Shown: positions 11,299 to 23,551, numbered from the stretch's first letter. The stretch is DNA of 30,582 nt from Conidiobolus incongruus B7586 (GCA_000697335.1 JNEM01006898.1:1-30582); one strand, 5' to 3'. Notes: generated from the letters alone by a model not told the origin. Translations and numbers: made by a program.

Positions 11299-11997
11299 AT
11301 GAATTCTTTAAAATTAACTAATCGTATTAAATTCAATCAATTAAATATCATTAAAAAACGATATTTTGTAAATTTATCAGGTAAAAAATAAATGAAAAAT
11401 ATTGCATTAAATTTTATATATTCACTATAATCAAAATAGCTCAATTAACTAATCAAACCAATGAATATGGATATTTGAATGAATTTAAGAATTTTATTAA
11501 TGAAAAATCTAATAATGTAAACGATTAACACGAATTGTATTATTTTTTCTATTAACATATTTTTTTAATCAGGATGAAATCAATATTAAATTCAGAACAT
11601 CTTCAGAATCTTCTTCTAGTGGTAAAATTAATTCAATTCAAAAAATTAAAGGTAAAACATTAATTCAAAATTATTACTATTATCATTATATGAACTAATC
11701 AATATATTAGTTGGAAATTTAAAAAGTTTATTAAACAAAAAAAATTATAATAATGAAGATTATCGTTTTAAATTACAAAATAGTGAACCTGATACCGTTA
11801 TTATATTCTATAAGAGTCACGTCTTAGACAGTTTGATGAATGATGTTCAAGATTTAGGACAGAATCAAAAGTAACACTACATTTATTAATATTAATATTA
11901 ATATCGTTGGATATTAACTTGCTGCTTTAGTATTAATGTTAACGAAATGCAAAATGATGATCAATTTCCTGTTGAAAAGCGATTATACAAAGAATAA
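11299..11997 (+). CDS. small five-exon protein, possibly mitochondrial, family unknown
   Basis: Exons 11299-11380, 11440-11516, 11573-11651, 11711-11870 and 11931-11997 join into one frame of 155 codons (154 residues plus TAA). All four introns start GTAA, end AG and measure 59, 56, 59 and 60 nt, the size class of other introns here. The first 35 residues contain no Asp or Glu but many Lys, Arg, Asn and hydrophobic residues, and Lys-Lys-Arg-Tyr-Phe at 19-23 could be a processing site, which suggests a mitochondrial presequence. A Ser-rich stretch lies near residues 62-70. The most protein-like part is in exon 4 (DTVIIFYKSHVLDSLMNDV). I do not recognise the family. The individual exons are too short to stand out alone; the case rests on frame and splice-site agreement across all five. 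Confidence 0.65.
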
Positions 11998-13367
11998 TAA
12001 GCTAATAATCAAGTAATGTTACTTTTAGTTATCAGATTTATTTAAATTTTAATATAATTCATGTTTAGATTTTGGAATTTGAATTTTTGAAAAAATATCA
12101 CCTCCAATCAACTTGCTAACTGTATTCCCAATGCTGATTGTCAATAAATTTCTAATATCTTTTTATATACTTTTTGGATAGTATAATATAATTCCAAAAT
12201 AGTTCAATATTTTAACATTAAGTCGATGAAATTTTATTATTTTATATTTTGATTAAATAGATATATCGATAAAATACTCAAGTCAAGTCAAACACCCAAA
12301 AAAGCAAAAATTCAATATTATTACCTGAATTAATATCAATTCCACACTATTTAAATTATATTTATAACAAAATAGAGCACATTCATTATAATTTGATCTC
12401 AAACAATTATTAAATTATATTTCAATTTAGGTTTGTAAAATTTACAATTTAACGTTAATTTATCATATCTTAAAAATTGGTTTTATATTTAGCATAATAT
12501 TATTCTGAATAATTTAGATTTATTTATTATATAATATTTGATCAAATAACCCTAAATAATTGATGATTGTAATCGATTCATTATACCAAAAATGATATAA
12601 CCTTATGAAGTGAACTAAGAGTCTCTAAAGATCGTCATATTTAAAATAATTAAAAAATCATAATTAAAATACTGTTATAATAATTGATAGGGAATAGCTA
12701 ATATATAGAAAATTATCACATTGATATCTTTGATAGATTTTGATGTTAAAATTATTCTATATATAACTCAAATTAGAAAGGATTACATTATTTGAAAATA
12801 CAAATTACAATCTTCAAATATGGTTTTTAATTTTATATTGTTCTATATAATAAGTATCTAATTTATTATTAAAATTATTTATGTAACAACTAAAAAAATA
12901 TTAAATTATAAATATATTAAATTCATATGACTTGATTATAATACAATATACTCATAATTTCCAAATTGAATAATCAACAAAAAATAAATAATCGCTCAAA
13001 ATGTGGTTTTATTGGAAAAAGTATGATCATTAACAGCGAGTTAAATGGCGATTATAAAATATTTTCCAGCTATTATTGATATTAAGTTCATTATTAAAAT
13101 ATTCGATGATAAATATCATTAATACATTTGGATTGATTCACTGGTGTCATTATCATTAATTATATTTTTTTATAATTTATAGTTTGTAATTTTATAATAA
13201 ATAATTTTGTTCAATATGAATATCTGTCCAAATATATATTATTATAATGTATACTAGATGAAAATACTTAATTGATAAACCAATGAAACTTTGTAAAAAT
13301 TTTTATAAATATTAATAGGTATAAAAATGAAACAATTTTGATGATATAAATTTTGATAATGATTCAA
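11998..13367. other. AT-rich spacer between convergent genes
   Basis: This lies between the plus-strand five-exon gene and the minus-strand kinase gene, so it holds two 3' flanks. On the minus strand near 12050-12165 and 12320-12420 there are open stretches of about 35 codons with slightly protein-like codons, but no full gene model could be built. Nothing else can be supported. Confidence 0.45.
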
Positions 13368-15775
13368 TTAACTAAGATTTCTGTGTTCAGAATTGGCTCC
13401 TCCACCAATATTGATATCGTTAACAGAAGGGGCAATCTCGCTGAAGGAGTGATTGGCAATATCATTCACATTACTGGGTGTTATTGCTAAACAATGAGTT
13501 AATTAGTAAATTAAAACTTATTGATAAATTGATAGATTGCACTTACTCACAATGCTATGCTCGTTCATACTACGGTTGCGTTGCAGAACTTGAGGATTGA
13601 CTTGCTTTTTCAAGTCTTGATATCTCTGTTTACCTCGTTCATAGCCACCTGCACCACTCGCTTTATACAATTTGAGTGCTTTGATGATATCGGGTTCAAC
13701 ACCAATGCCGTTTTCAAAACAGAATCCCAGTTTGTAATGAGCATGAGGGTTGCCCTTTTCACTCGCTGACTGGTAGAGTTGGAATGCTTTCTCATAGTCT
13801 TTAGCAACACCATCCCCCTTCTCATAGCAAACTGCTAAGTTGATTTTGGCAGGAGTACACCCTTGATCTGCAGATTTTTGATACCAATAAACAGCCATCT
13901 CTGAATTCTGAGGTGTGCCAAATCCTAATTGGTAGCATCTGCCCAAGTTGTTTTGAGACGATCTATTTCCAGCTTTGGAAGCTGCATGGTACCAATAAAC
14001 TGCTCTCTCATGATTTTGGGGAACGCCTAAACCGTGTTGGAAAAAGCGTGCAATTTGATGCTGAGATGCGAGATGACCTCGACGTGCAGCTTCTAAATAC
14101 AAAACTGCAGCTTCCGATAAATCTTTGTTTGTGCCGTTGCCATTTTCGAAGCACATGGCCTTGGCATGAAGTGCAGGAAGATAGCCATATTTGGCAGCTT
14201 GATCGTAGTATTTGAATGCTTGAGTTTTGCTCACTTCTGTTCCGATTCCAAGCTCATAGCACCTACCCAATCTGTACAGTGAATAAAAATCCTTCTGACT
14301 AGCAGCTTGACGATAGAGTTCAATGGATTTGACTGGATCTGGATCGATATCATTCCCAGCAATGAGCAAATCAGCGACTTTATGTGTAGCCATAGAAATA
14401 TTTTCTGCCATCAACTCCTTGTAAAGTTGCAAAGCTCTATTAGCATCCTTATCGATACCTTGACCTACCTCGTAACAGTAGGCAAGCATTAGTTTGGCAG
14501 GAGGGTATTTCTTGGCGATCCTGCGCAATATGACTACGGCTTCATCGCGATCCTTTCGCTGCCCAAGTCCATGATAGAATGTTAATGCGAGTAAGTATTC
14601 CGCACGGTCAAGACCCTGACGTGCAGCTTTATCTAGCCAATTAATTGCCGTTCGCAGATTTCTCTGTCTACCATTGCCAGAAAGATATATTTGAGCTAAA
14701 TAGAATTGAGCTTCTGAATTTCCATTCCAAGCTGGCGTGTCAAAGCATTTGGCAGCTTCTACATACTTTTGATTTTCCATAAATTGTTTACCTTGATTCA
14801 CTAGAACCATTTGAGCAGAATCAGGATACTCTGTCAGCACCATATCGCGAGTAGCGACTCTGTCTTGAGTAGGAGCTTGGGATGTGTCTTCACTGTTGAA
14901 ATCGGAATTGTCATTCAAGCCTGCGAATTCAAAAAGAGCTGAAGTAAGCTCTTGAGCACTGGGACGGTCAGTTGGATTTTGAGCCAGACAATTGAGCATA
15001 CAGTCAACTAATGCTTCAGGAGCACCCTCAAGTGCCTGTTCTGCTGAGGGGGTTGTTAGAGTAATAGCATCTTGATTAGTAACAAGTTCCCAAAATACAG
15101 TCCCTAAGGCATAAATATCTCCCTTCTTACTGCATGCAGAATATTTAAGGTTATCTAACTCGGGAGCTTTCCAATAAAAATCCGCTTTATTTCTTTCATT
15201 CTATTATAAAATTGGTTAATTTATAAAACTATATATGTATATATAAAATGAGTTACTTGATTAACCATGTCAATTTCATCCCGAATATCGTGTAAACCAA
15301 AGTCACCAATTTTAGCAGTAAAAAAATCGTCAAAGTCAATGAGAATATTTTTGGAATACAAGTTCCTATGTACATAGTTATGATTGTGTAAAAACTCTAA
15401 ACCTTGTGCTATCTGATAAGCCATCTTCGCCCGAATTTCCCAATTTGGTTCGGGATGTATTTTCGGAGGTCTCAATATGTAACTCTTCAAACTACTTCCT
15501 GAAACGTACTCACTCATAACTAGAAGACGCTTAGAGTTGTCTATACAAGTACCTATAAACTGAATAATGTGAGGGTTTCCCATCAATCTATTCATATCAG
15601 AATGTAATTGTTGAATATAATGAGATAATTTGGAAGGGTCCACTTTTTCAGTATCCATTGACTTGTAACAACATACATAACTCTGGTATTTACACTTTTG
15701 GACGAATCCATGTTTTCCTTTCCCAATTATTGTACTGGGTTGAATAGAATCAAATATTAAAGATTCTATTTCCAT
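13368..15775 (-). CDS. protein kinase-like domain fused to ten Sel1 repeats
   Basis: Three exons (15775-15257, 15200-13547, 13486-13368) with introns of 56 and 60 nt (GTAACT...AATAG; GTAAGT...TTTAG with a TACTAAT branch site) give 763 residues. Residues about 12-265 are a tyrosine-kinase-like fold: glycine loop GKGKHG at 18-23, a candidate ATP-binding Lys38, catalytic loop HRNLYSKN at 136-143, DFG at 158-160, APE at 185-187, and DIYALG near 201. The catalytic Asp of HRD is Asn138 (codon AAC), so activity is doubtful. The usual helix-C Glu is not evident either. After a linker, residues about 310-708 hold ten Sel1 repeats (pattern LGxCYxxGxGxxxDxxxAxxWYxxAAxxG), which form a curved helical surface for protein binding. 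Exon 3 adds a Ser/Asn-rich tail (725-763). It is likely cytosolic signalling or scaffolding; no signal peptide or membrane segment is seen. Confidence 0.85.
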
Positions 15776-17760
15776 TTCGATTTGTTTTTATTTTTATATA
15801 TTCAATTAATGACTATAAAATATTAAAATACAATTAAATTATTCATCTGTTGAGTAAATATATTAAAATTTATTACCTATAAGTTAATTTACAAAAGTAT
15901 ATGTTTTTAAATTATTATAATTAGCAATGATAAGTGAAATCAATAAAAATTTAGTAAATTAATTAATATTCAATTAAAATTGATAGCGTTTATAATATCA
16001 CCAACTTTAAATAATAACTTATCGATATATATATATATGCTAAAAACTCTTTTTTTCACACTATTTAAATATAATAATACTAATTAAACAATATTAAATA
16101 AATTATGAATGAATAATTAAAGAAAACTGAAGATAAAAGGTTGAAAAGTTAGAGTAAATTAAGGAAATTTTTAATATTATCAATAATAAATTCAATCACT
16201 TGATCACTACCACTGTTTTTAACTAATTACGTAAATTTTAAAATTGTTTTATTTTTGTGCTAAATCTATTTTATTTTAAATTTTACTTTAATTAATACTG
16301 GGACTATAAAATCTAAAAATTAATACTAGAATATTTAATAATTTATTATAATAAAATAACATATTTAATACACAGAAATATTACACAAAAAATAATGAAT
16401 TATTAAACAAATTCAAAAATTGTAAATTTTATTTTATATTCAATAAAAAAAAATAAATGAAAAATTAACAAAAATTATAAGAAAAATAAATACTTGTTTC
16501 AAACGGGTGAATAGCAACTAATTTAGCTAAATTAAAACTTAATAATTTTTAAAAATAATAACAAAGTTTAAAATTGACAGTAAATAAGATCTAGAATTGT
16601 ATATAATATGAATTAAATTAATAAACATACTCAATATTTTCATTAGCTGAATAGTTTGGCAGTTACATAATGCATAATATACTATTACTATCATATCATA
16701 TCATTAACTTAACAATAGTTTTAATCTTCATACTTTCTTATAAAAATTTATCTGCGAATTAATTAAATTTATGTAGATTAAATTTAGATATTTCTCCTAA
16801 AATTAATCTTGATATTCATAATATTACTTAAGGTTATCAATCAGCTACATTACAATAATTAATTATAAAGAGATTTTAAAAGCTTAAATTTATATTGCAT
16901 TTATATTATTAATAATTATCTAAATATAGAGGGATTTTGAAAAATATTTTAAAACTTGAAATATTCATTATTACAATGACCACTACCATAGATATTGGTT
17001 GAAATTTATTGTATTATTGAGTTAATAGGTATGTATAAACTTTTAACGAAGTTGAAATCAATTGCATATAATAATAAGGATATGAAAGATCATTTTTATA
17101 ATAATTAATAGTTAATAAATCTCAATTGATATTAGTTATTGATATTTTTAATGGTTTAATGCAATATATTATTATCAATATATAGCAATCATAGTAAAAT
17201 ATCTGTATTATCATTTTGAAATTAAATCACCTCAGTACAAATCCAATGTTTAAACCTCACATTTTTAAATCTAATTTATGCTAAAATCTACTATTATAAC
17301 CTCTGGTGGATTGATACAATTTATTTTTATTGATTATAATTTTAAATATGTGGTTTTTTCTGTACTTGATCTATATTTGTATATTATTAAATTATTTTGA
17401 CTAATTTTATTGAAGGTGAATATAAAAATAAAACGGATTAAATTGAAAATTTAAATGAGTATTCTATAAATTAAACTTGGATATATTTCAGATCACTTTT
17501 AATATAATATGATATAATATAATATAATTCAATAACTACTATACTCCTATAGTGAGTAAATATTGAATAATGCTTCGCAATATCAACTATTTTCTATTTT
17601 GATCAAATTTTTATACAAAATTAATTTTGAAATGATATAATAGGGTTAAAGTGAAAATCAATGTAATGAGATTATTATAAAAATAAAATCAATATATAAA
17701 TAATTTTTCATAGTTTACAATGTAACTTCTAATACATACTATGATATAATGCTTAAGTAT

Positions 17761-17794
17761 ATTAATTAATTAATTAATTAATTATTAATTAATT
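17761..17794. repeat. TTAA-type tetranucleotide run
   Basis: Repeated ATTA/TTAA units, almost perfect over about 34 bp, in AT-rich spacer. Confidence 0.8.
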
Positions 17795-19403
17795 TTGGTT
17801 CAAATAAAAAGTGATTGATATTTGGAAAATATGCTTTGTTCATTGCTCATCACTGCTTTTTACTTTATATAATTTAAAATTAAATTTACTATAACAGTAG
17901 TAAAGATACTTTTTGGCTTATTATTGAAATTATAAAATTTGAATATAATGATATTAAAAATTTATTGAAGAGTAATTTAGTAAAAATTTTTGTAATTTGC
18001 AAATATCTCATAAATTTATCATAATTTTCAAATTGAACTTCAAATGTTTCATTTCTCAACAAATGCTTTATAAATCTGATCTTTCTTTGTGCCAAAATGC
18101 TTTAAAGATGATATGTACTTGAATTTGATATATTAATAATGGAAGATATTGTAAATAAAATCTATTTTTATTAATTAATTATATTCATTCAATATTAAAT
18201 ATGAAAAAAGCTTAAGTATATTTTGCTGATTTGATCATTTAATGATATTTCAATATACTAAAAGTACAACTAAGATTGTTAATTTCAAATTTTAAACAAT
18301 TGGATAAATTTGCATTTGAAAAATATTATTTAAAGATAATATACTATATGAAATTGAATATTAAGTATTAATCAATTTATAAATTTTAATAATATATAAT
18401 ATCATAAATTCAAGGTAATATTGATATTTCTAAATTAGAATATTTTAATTTATTGATTTTAATATAAAATTTTAATATATTTAATTTTAGGGATTATTAA
18501 AAATTAGGTTATTTTTAATATTTGAAATTGCCAACATATACAACTAAATGAATTATATGTAATATCGGGATCTCTCAGTTTATTAATAAATAATATAACT
18601 TTTAATAGACAATATATTAACACATTATTAATATACAACTATTACTATCCTAAAATATATAATCTAATACTGTTTACTTGATAAAAATCTTATAATTCAA
18701 TATGGTAAAATATCATGTACAGCTGTTATCTAATGTTATAGTTTAAAAAATAACACATTATTCATTTAGTATAATTTAATAAATATTATACTTAATTATT
18801 GTAGCGATATTTCATCTATTGCAAAATATACTTAGATAAATCGTTAAAATAATTGAAAATCATGCTATATTATAGTGTAAATTCAATTATTTCAAATTAT
18901 AATTTAAGATAATAAATTTTGAAGTGATTATTGAGGAGAATTGATCAAATTGATAGCAATATAAATTAATACTGAAATATTAGTGATATTTTGATTGAAT
19001 AATAAAATAAAAATAGTATAAAAATTTAGTAACTAATAAATATTAATAAGCAATTTTATTACACTTTTAAATATGATGAAACTTATATTATTCATGAGTG
19101 GTAAAATACGCTATAATGAAATTTATAATTGTTTATATTTTGATGATATTTTTAAAAATTAATACATTATCATTCATTCTAATATTAGTTCATTAATTAA
19201 AATTTTAATAATGTTAATATTTATAAATTAGAATTTTATATTTAATTTTAAATAATATAGTGATTAAATACAAGTAATATTTTTCACAATATTTCACTTA
19301 AAATTAAATATTCTCATAAAATTTAAAATGATTTTACAATTTGATTATCGAAATTATATTAAAAATAATATTTTAGACAGTTTGCTAATAAATTTATTGT
19401 ATT

Positions 19404-19407
<4 letters not shown>

Positions 19408-19445
<38 letters not shown>
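19408..19445. repeat. TA dinucleotide microsatellite
   Basis: Uninterrupted TA run of about 19 units. It could extrude as a cruciform or vary in length. Confidence 0.9.
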
Positions 19446-19449
<4 letters not shown>

Positions 19450-20253
19450 GTCACACTGGAATGCATTAGTACGATTATAATTATAAATTATTTCAATATT
19501 CTTATCATATATTATATAATTAAGCTAAAATTCATTAATTTTCAAATTATAGAAATAACATTTTCTTTACTATATTTTCTAACACTAACCAAGCAAAATT
19601 TAAGTCTTTGTGTAATTTAAATTTAGCTAGTTTATGAGTATATAAATATTATATCAATTATTAAAACATCTATGACCATATAATAGCATTATTATTATTA
19701 TTATTAATTTTGATATCTTAAATCAATTTTATATAAAGCAATTGTAAATATAATTTAATCACATTAAATTTTAGATCTGTTTATTTGCATAAAAATGACC
19801 ATATCAAAACATTTAATAAAGTAACTAGCACAGCTTTTTTGGGTGATAAAGTTTGGCTACTCAATTATAAAATTTCAAATAATATTATAACTAATAAAAT
19901 AATTTTAAACTAATTTTGAAACAATTAAAATTTAAAAATTAATTTTTTATAATTTAAATAAAAATTACTAATTTAACAATTATTTTTATTGCAAAAAATA
20001 ATTTCCTTTTTGAATTTTAGTTATATTATTAAATGACATTTTTTTATATTAGTATCTTTGATATATAATATCTTGTAGCTTAAAATAAACTTCATTTATT
20101 ATTATATATATTATTCAATATATAGAAATTGATATTTCTTTACAGTATAAAAAATAACAAAAAATGATTATGAATATTTAGGTTATAAATAAATTGAGGT
20201 TTAATTCACACTGGACAGAATAATTGAGAATCTTTTATAGTATTTATCTTAGA

Positions 20254-20278
20254 AATATATATATATATATATATATAT
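20254..20278. repeat. AT dinucleotide microsatellite
   Basis: Uninterrupted AT run of about 12 units in spacer. Confidence 0.9.
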
Positions 20279-21056
20279 CAGTAGCTATAAAGTAATAATA
20301 AATATATGATAATAATTTTATTATCCTTATGTTGGTTATAAGTTATTAAGGAAATGTAAATGTCTTATTATTCAAGAGTATCCTCAGATTGAACACCTTC
20401 GTAATTAAGTACTGCATTTTTTGATGATTCAGTTGATTGTTAACAATGTTCCTAGTGAATAATTAATCGAATCAATCATTTTAAAATATATTTAAAATTA
20501 TAATCATACACTAACCAATTGAATGAAATATTTATTCATAAATATTATATTTTATTCAATTTTAAAATGTATATATTTTTGAGCTTCATTATAAATAATA
20601 TTATTTACTTGAATTTATAGATATTTAATTGATTCAACCCCTTACACATAATCTAAAACCGAAAATTTCCAAAATTTATGATTTTAATATCTAAAATTAA
20701 AAGATATACTATTAATCAGAGTTAAATGTGTATAAATGTAATATGAAGTTTTGAAAGAGTCTTCTTAAATGATAGAGCTATAATTATATATACGGGATGG
20801 TTGAAATATGAAATTCAATTGGTAAAATATTAATAATTTGAAAAATTAAAGTAAAATTATTAATGATAATTTTTGAAAATTTTAAAATTATATAGATTGG
20901 AGAGATTATAAGGGGGTATAGGAGAATGATTAAAATCTCTAAATAGGATTGATTCAAAATACTGAATGATTGATCGAAAATAATTGATTTGAGTTAATTT
21001 GTTGGAATTCATTTTGGTATCTAAAAATTTATGAAGATTAGAAGAGAACATAGTAA

Positions 21057-21080
21057 ATAATAATAATAATAATAATAATG
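21057..21080. repeat. AAT trinucleotide microsatellite
   Basis: About eight AAT units, just downstream of carrier copy A. On the minus strand it makes the leucine run of a spurious open frame. Confidence 0.9.
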
Positions 21081-21244
21081 AATTGAAGTGATAAATATTA
21101 TATGTGAAAAGCATAGTGCTGGTGAAAAAATTCATATGAATTTTGTATTTCATTGATCTAAAAAGTAAACAAAGTTAATACGATTTAAAAAAATAGAGTT
21201 GTATATATATTGTGATTTTATTATAGGATTGTGTAAGATTAAAT

Positions 21245-22280
21245 TTAGTTCTTGAAGATTTCTTGGAGTTTGTCGTAACCAGCCAAGACACCAGCACCAG
21301 CAATGGCACGGAGGATGTTGGCACCGGCACCCTTGAAGAGGGACTTGGTACCTTCGGTCTTGATGATTTGTTGGAAGCATTGGAGGGAGGAAGAGTACTT
21401 GACGGCTTGACCGGAGGTCATCATCATACGACGACGGACGGTATCGATGGGGTAGGAAGCGAGACCGGCAGCAATGGTGATGGTCCAACCTAAGAGGAAG
21501 GAAGCGAAGAGGTTGTTGGCGAGTTCACCAGTCAAGATGACGGGCTTGATGGAATCGTACAAACCGAAGTACAAACCACGGTAGACAATGATACCAGCAC
21601 AAGAGATGTTGAAACCTCTGTAGAGACCGGCAATACCGTCGGAGGCGAGTGTCTTTCTGTAGACATCGATCAAACCGTTGAATTCACGTTGACCACCCTT
21701 CTTGGCAGACTTGTTGTCGTTAGCCAAACGAGTACGAGCGTAATCTAAGGAGTAGACGAATAAGAGGGAAGAGGCACCAGCAGCACCACCGGAGGCCAAG
21801 TTACCGGCGAACCACTTCCAGTAACCATCTTTATCCTTCTTGTAACCGAACATAGCCTTGAACTTGTCCTTGAAAGCCAAGTTAAGAGCTTGGGTAGGGA
21901 AGTAACGGATAACGTTAGCGGTGTTACCTCTCCACAAGGAGACGACACCTTCTTCCTTAACAACACGGGAGAAACAATCTCCAATACCCTTGTAAGGGGA
22001 GGAAAGACGACCTTGCTTGATCATTTCATCTTGGTTTTGGATCAACAACTTGACACGTTCAATGGGGGCAGCAGCGGTCTTGGAGACGGCAGCAGAGACA
22101 CCACCAAGCATAAAGTCCTAGATGAGAAAAGATTGGTATTAGACTTACTGTTTGTATACATAGATTGGAAAATAAGCAATCATAGTCGAGGAGCTGGAAA
22201 GACTATACTCTTGACAAAGGTGTATATTAAATAGAAATTAAACATACCTTTAAGAAGTTTTGTTGTTTATCACCGGCCAT
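21245..22280 (-). CDS. mitochondrial ADP/ATP carrier, copy A
   Basis: Exon 1 (22280-22248, 11 codons) and exon 2 (22117-21245) flank a 130-nt intron (GTATGT...CTAG, CTAAT branch site) and give 301 residues, the normal length. The protein exchanges cytosolic ADP for matrix ATP across the mitochondrial inner membrane. Three mitochondrial-carrier repeats are visible through their signature motifs: PIERVK (29-34), SLDYARTRL, with Ser in place of Pro as in yeast carriers, and [11 protein letters not shown], which carries the RRRMMM hallmark of ADP/ATP carriers (239-244). The substrate-path run [13 protein letters not shown] is canonical, with Tyr194. Codons are strongly biased to GGT, GCC, AAG and TTG, unlike the AT-rich surroundings, as expected for a highly expressed gene. 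A tandem paralogue lies 6,044 bp to the right on the same strand. Confidence 0.95.
22118..22247 (-). other. intron of ADP/ATP carrier A (contains an exon-like core)
   Basis: At 130 nt this is more than twice the length of the other introns in the window. Read on the minus strand it holds an internal TTTCCAG 54 nt from its start and an internal GTAAGT 31 nt before its end. The 45 nt between them have no stop in the carrier frame. A stem ATAGTC...GACTAT spans the internal acceptor. The intron is identical in all 130 positions to that of copy B. Confidence 0.8.
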
Positions 22281-22540
22281 TTTGAAGTTGGAGAAGAGAT
22301 GGATTTAGTAATGCTAAAAGCAATAACCGATTTCAAGCTGTAGAAAAATACTTATATACCTCACCCATTCCAGTAACCCACAATTCCATTGCTCAAATCT
22401 CATGGAATTGTGTAATTTTACCCAACTTATCCCAACCACACAAAGCGTCGCATTTAACCAATCACAGTCCAGAAGTTAATCTCAATTCAAAAGGAGCCTA
22501 ATTAATCTCACGCTGATGGGTGTGTGGCATTTGATTTTAC
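22281..22540 (-). promoter_or_regulatory. promoter of ADP/ATP carrier A
   Basis: Reading on the minus strand, a TATATAAG box lies at 22351-22358, about 70 bp before the start codon. A block reading CCCAACCACACA on the plus strand (22431-22442) and a further block near 22503-22535 (CACGCTGATGGGTGTGTGG) are both found at matching distances in copy B, which supports function. A CCAAT pentamer (plus strand 22458-22462) could bind the HAP complex, a known regulator of respiratory genes in fungi; the matching site in copy B is altered. The leader is short, about 40-50 nt. Confidence 0.65.
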
Positions 22541-23080
22541 TATTATTTTAATTAACTGAAGTGATGGTATATAAGCTTCAAGCGTCTTTACAACTCCATG
22601 AATTTTAAAAATACATTAATTAACGATTTAAAAATAATGAAAATACTATGAATATAAGATATCTATAATTGATCACGATGTAACACTAACCATCCATTTC
22701 ACCCAAAGATAGAATCTCAACGGTAGAACACTTTAGTCAACTTTGATAATTCACAGACTAATCATTGGGTTATGATAGTAGCTCTACTCACACCATAAAG
22801 TATACTTAATAACTATGATTATTATTTTTAATATCCCACTCCAATAATGGATACTACAAATGATATAGGCACATAAATTGAAGATGGAAACTTCAACTTA
22901 AGATCGGATACTTACGGAATTTCACTTAATTAATTTTCAGATTGTCCCCCATAGTTTGGGATAATATTGGAGGATTTGGTATTATGCCCATTTCATTATA
23001 ACAAAAATTGAAAATTTTTTTTTGATATTATTTAAGATCCTTGATTACAAGTATGATTTAGATTCTTTAAAGAATATCGA

Positions 23081-23107
23081 TATGATATGATATGATATGA
23101 TATGATA
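23081..23107. repeat. TATGA pentanucleotide microsatellite
   Basis: Five perfect TATGA units in the spacer between the carriers. Confidence 0.9.
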
Positions 23108-23549
23108 TAATTAACTTCTTTAGTTATATAATCTTATTATTCTTTCAATATTATATAATTGTTGAAATAATAAAAACTATGATTAAATTCTTTTTAATCA
23201 TAATTAAAATATTCAAATTATAATCAAGTTGAATATTTATATTAAATTATTCGTAATATAGATCAAATAATTAAACAAAATAATTTGATCTATTCATATT
23301 CTAGTGAATTGTAAAGGTTTTAGTGATAATTAATATTCTAAACAACATTCTTTAATGTTCTCATTGTCTATTAATTACACGTGATAATCCCAAACAATTT
23401 AAAAATATTGGTCCAATTTTCTTTTTTAGTTTAACAATCTATAATTTTAATCCGAAATGTGGGAATTTTTAAATCCTTAATTTGGGGTTAATTTCCGGAA
23501 ATTGTCAATTTGATATGATGATAATTAATGAATGAATTTACAATATATC

Positions 23550-23551
<2 letters not shown>

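Larger units (their letters stand above)
15776..21244. other. long AT-rich spacer with microsatellites
   Basis: About 5.5 kb between two minus-strand genes; it should contain the kinase gene promoter (left end) and the 3' end of the first carrier gene (right end). Microsatellites are listed separately. A 68-codon minus-strand open frame near 17889-18095 starts with a non-ATG codon and matches nothing I know; a 97-codon one near 20860-21153 includes an AAT repeat and lies downstream of the carrier stop. Neither is supported as a gene. Confidence 0.45.

Noticed and set aside
12050-12420. Two short minus-strand open pieces between the convergent genes
   Set aside because: They read as faintly protein-like, with a GTAATA donor after one of them, but no start, consistent frame or normal-size intron joins them into a gene.
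13557-14492. Plus-strand and second-frame open stretches within the Sel1 exon
   Set aside because: They overlap the well-supported Sel1 repeats and show no motif of their own.
17889-18095. Minus-strand open frame of 68 codons with a protein-like first half
   Set aside because: It starts with a non-ATG codon, fades into Ile/Leu/Phe/Ser-rich sequence, and frames of this length are expected several times by chance in 30 kb of such AT-rich DNA. No splice partner was found.
20860-21153. Minus-strand open frame of 97 codons downstream of carrier A
   Set aside because: Its Leu run is an AAT microsatellite, its codon use is that of the spacer, and it lies where the carrier 3' region is expected.
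21263-22234. Plus-strand open frames across carrier A (and the same across carrier B)
   Set aside because: They are shadows caused by the strong codon bias of the carrier on the minus strand; one even runs through the intron.
22118-22247. Box C/D or H/ACA snoRNA inside the carrier intron
   Set aside because: No convincing C box plus D box pair and no ACA box at the proper place were seen, so the intron is not called as a snoRNA host.
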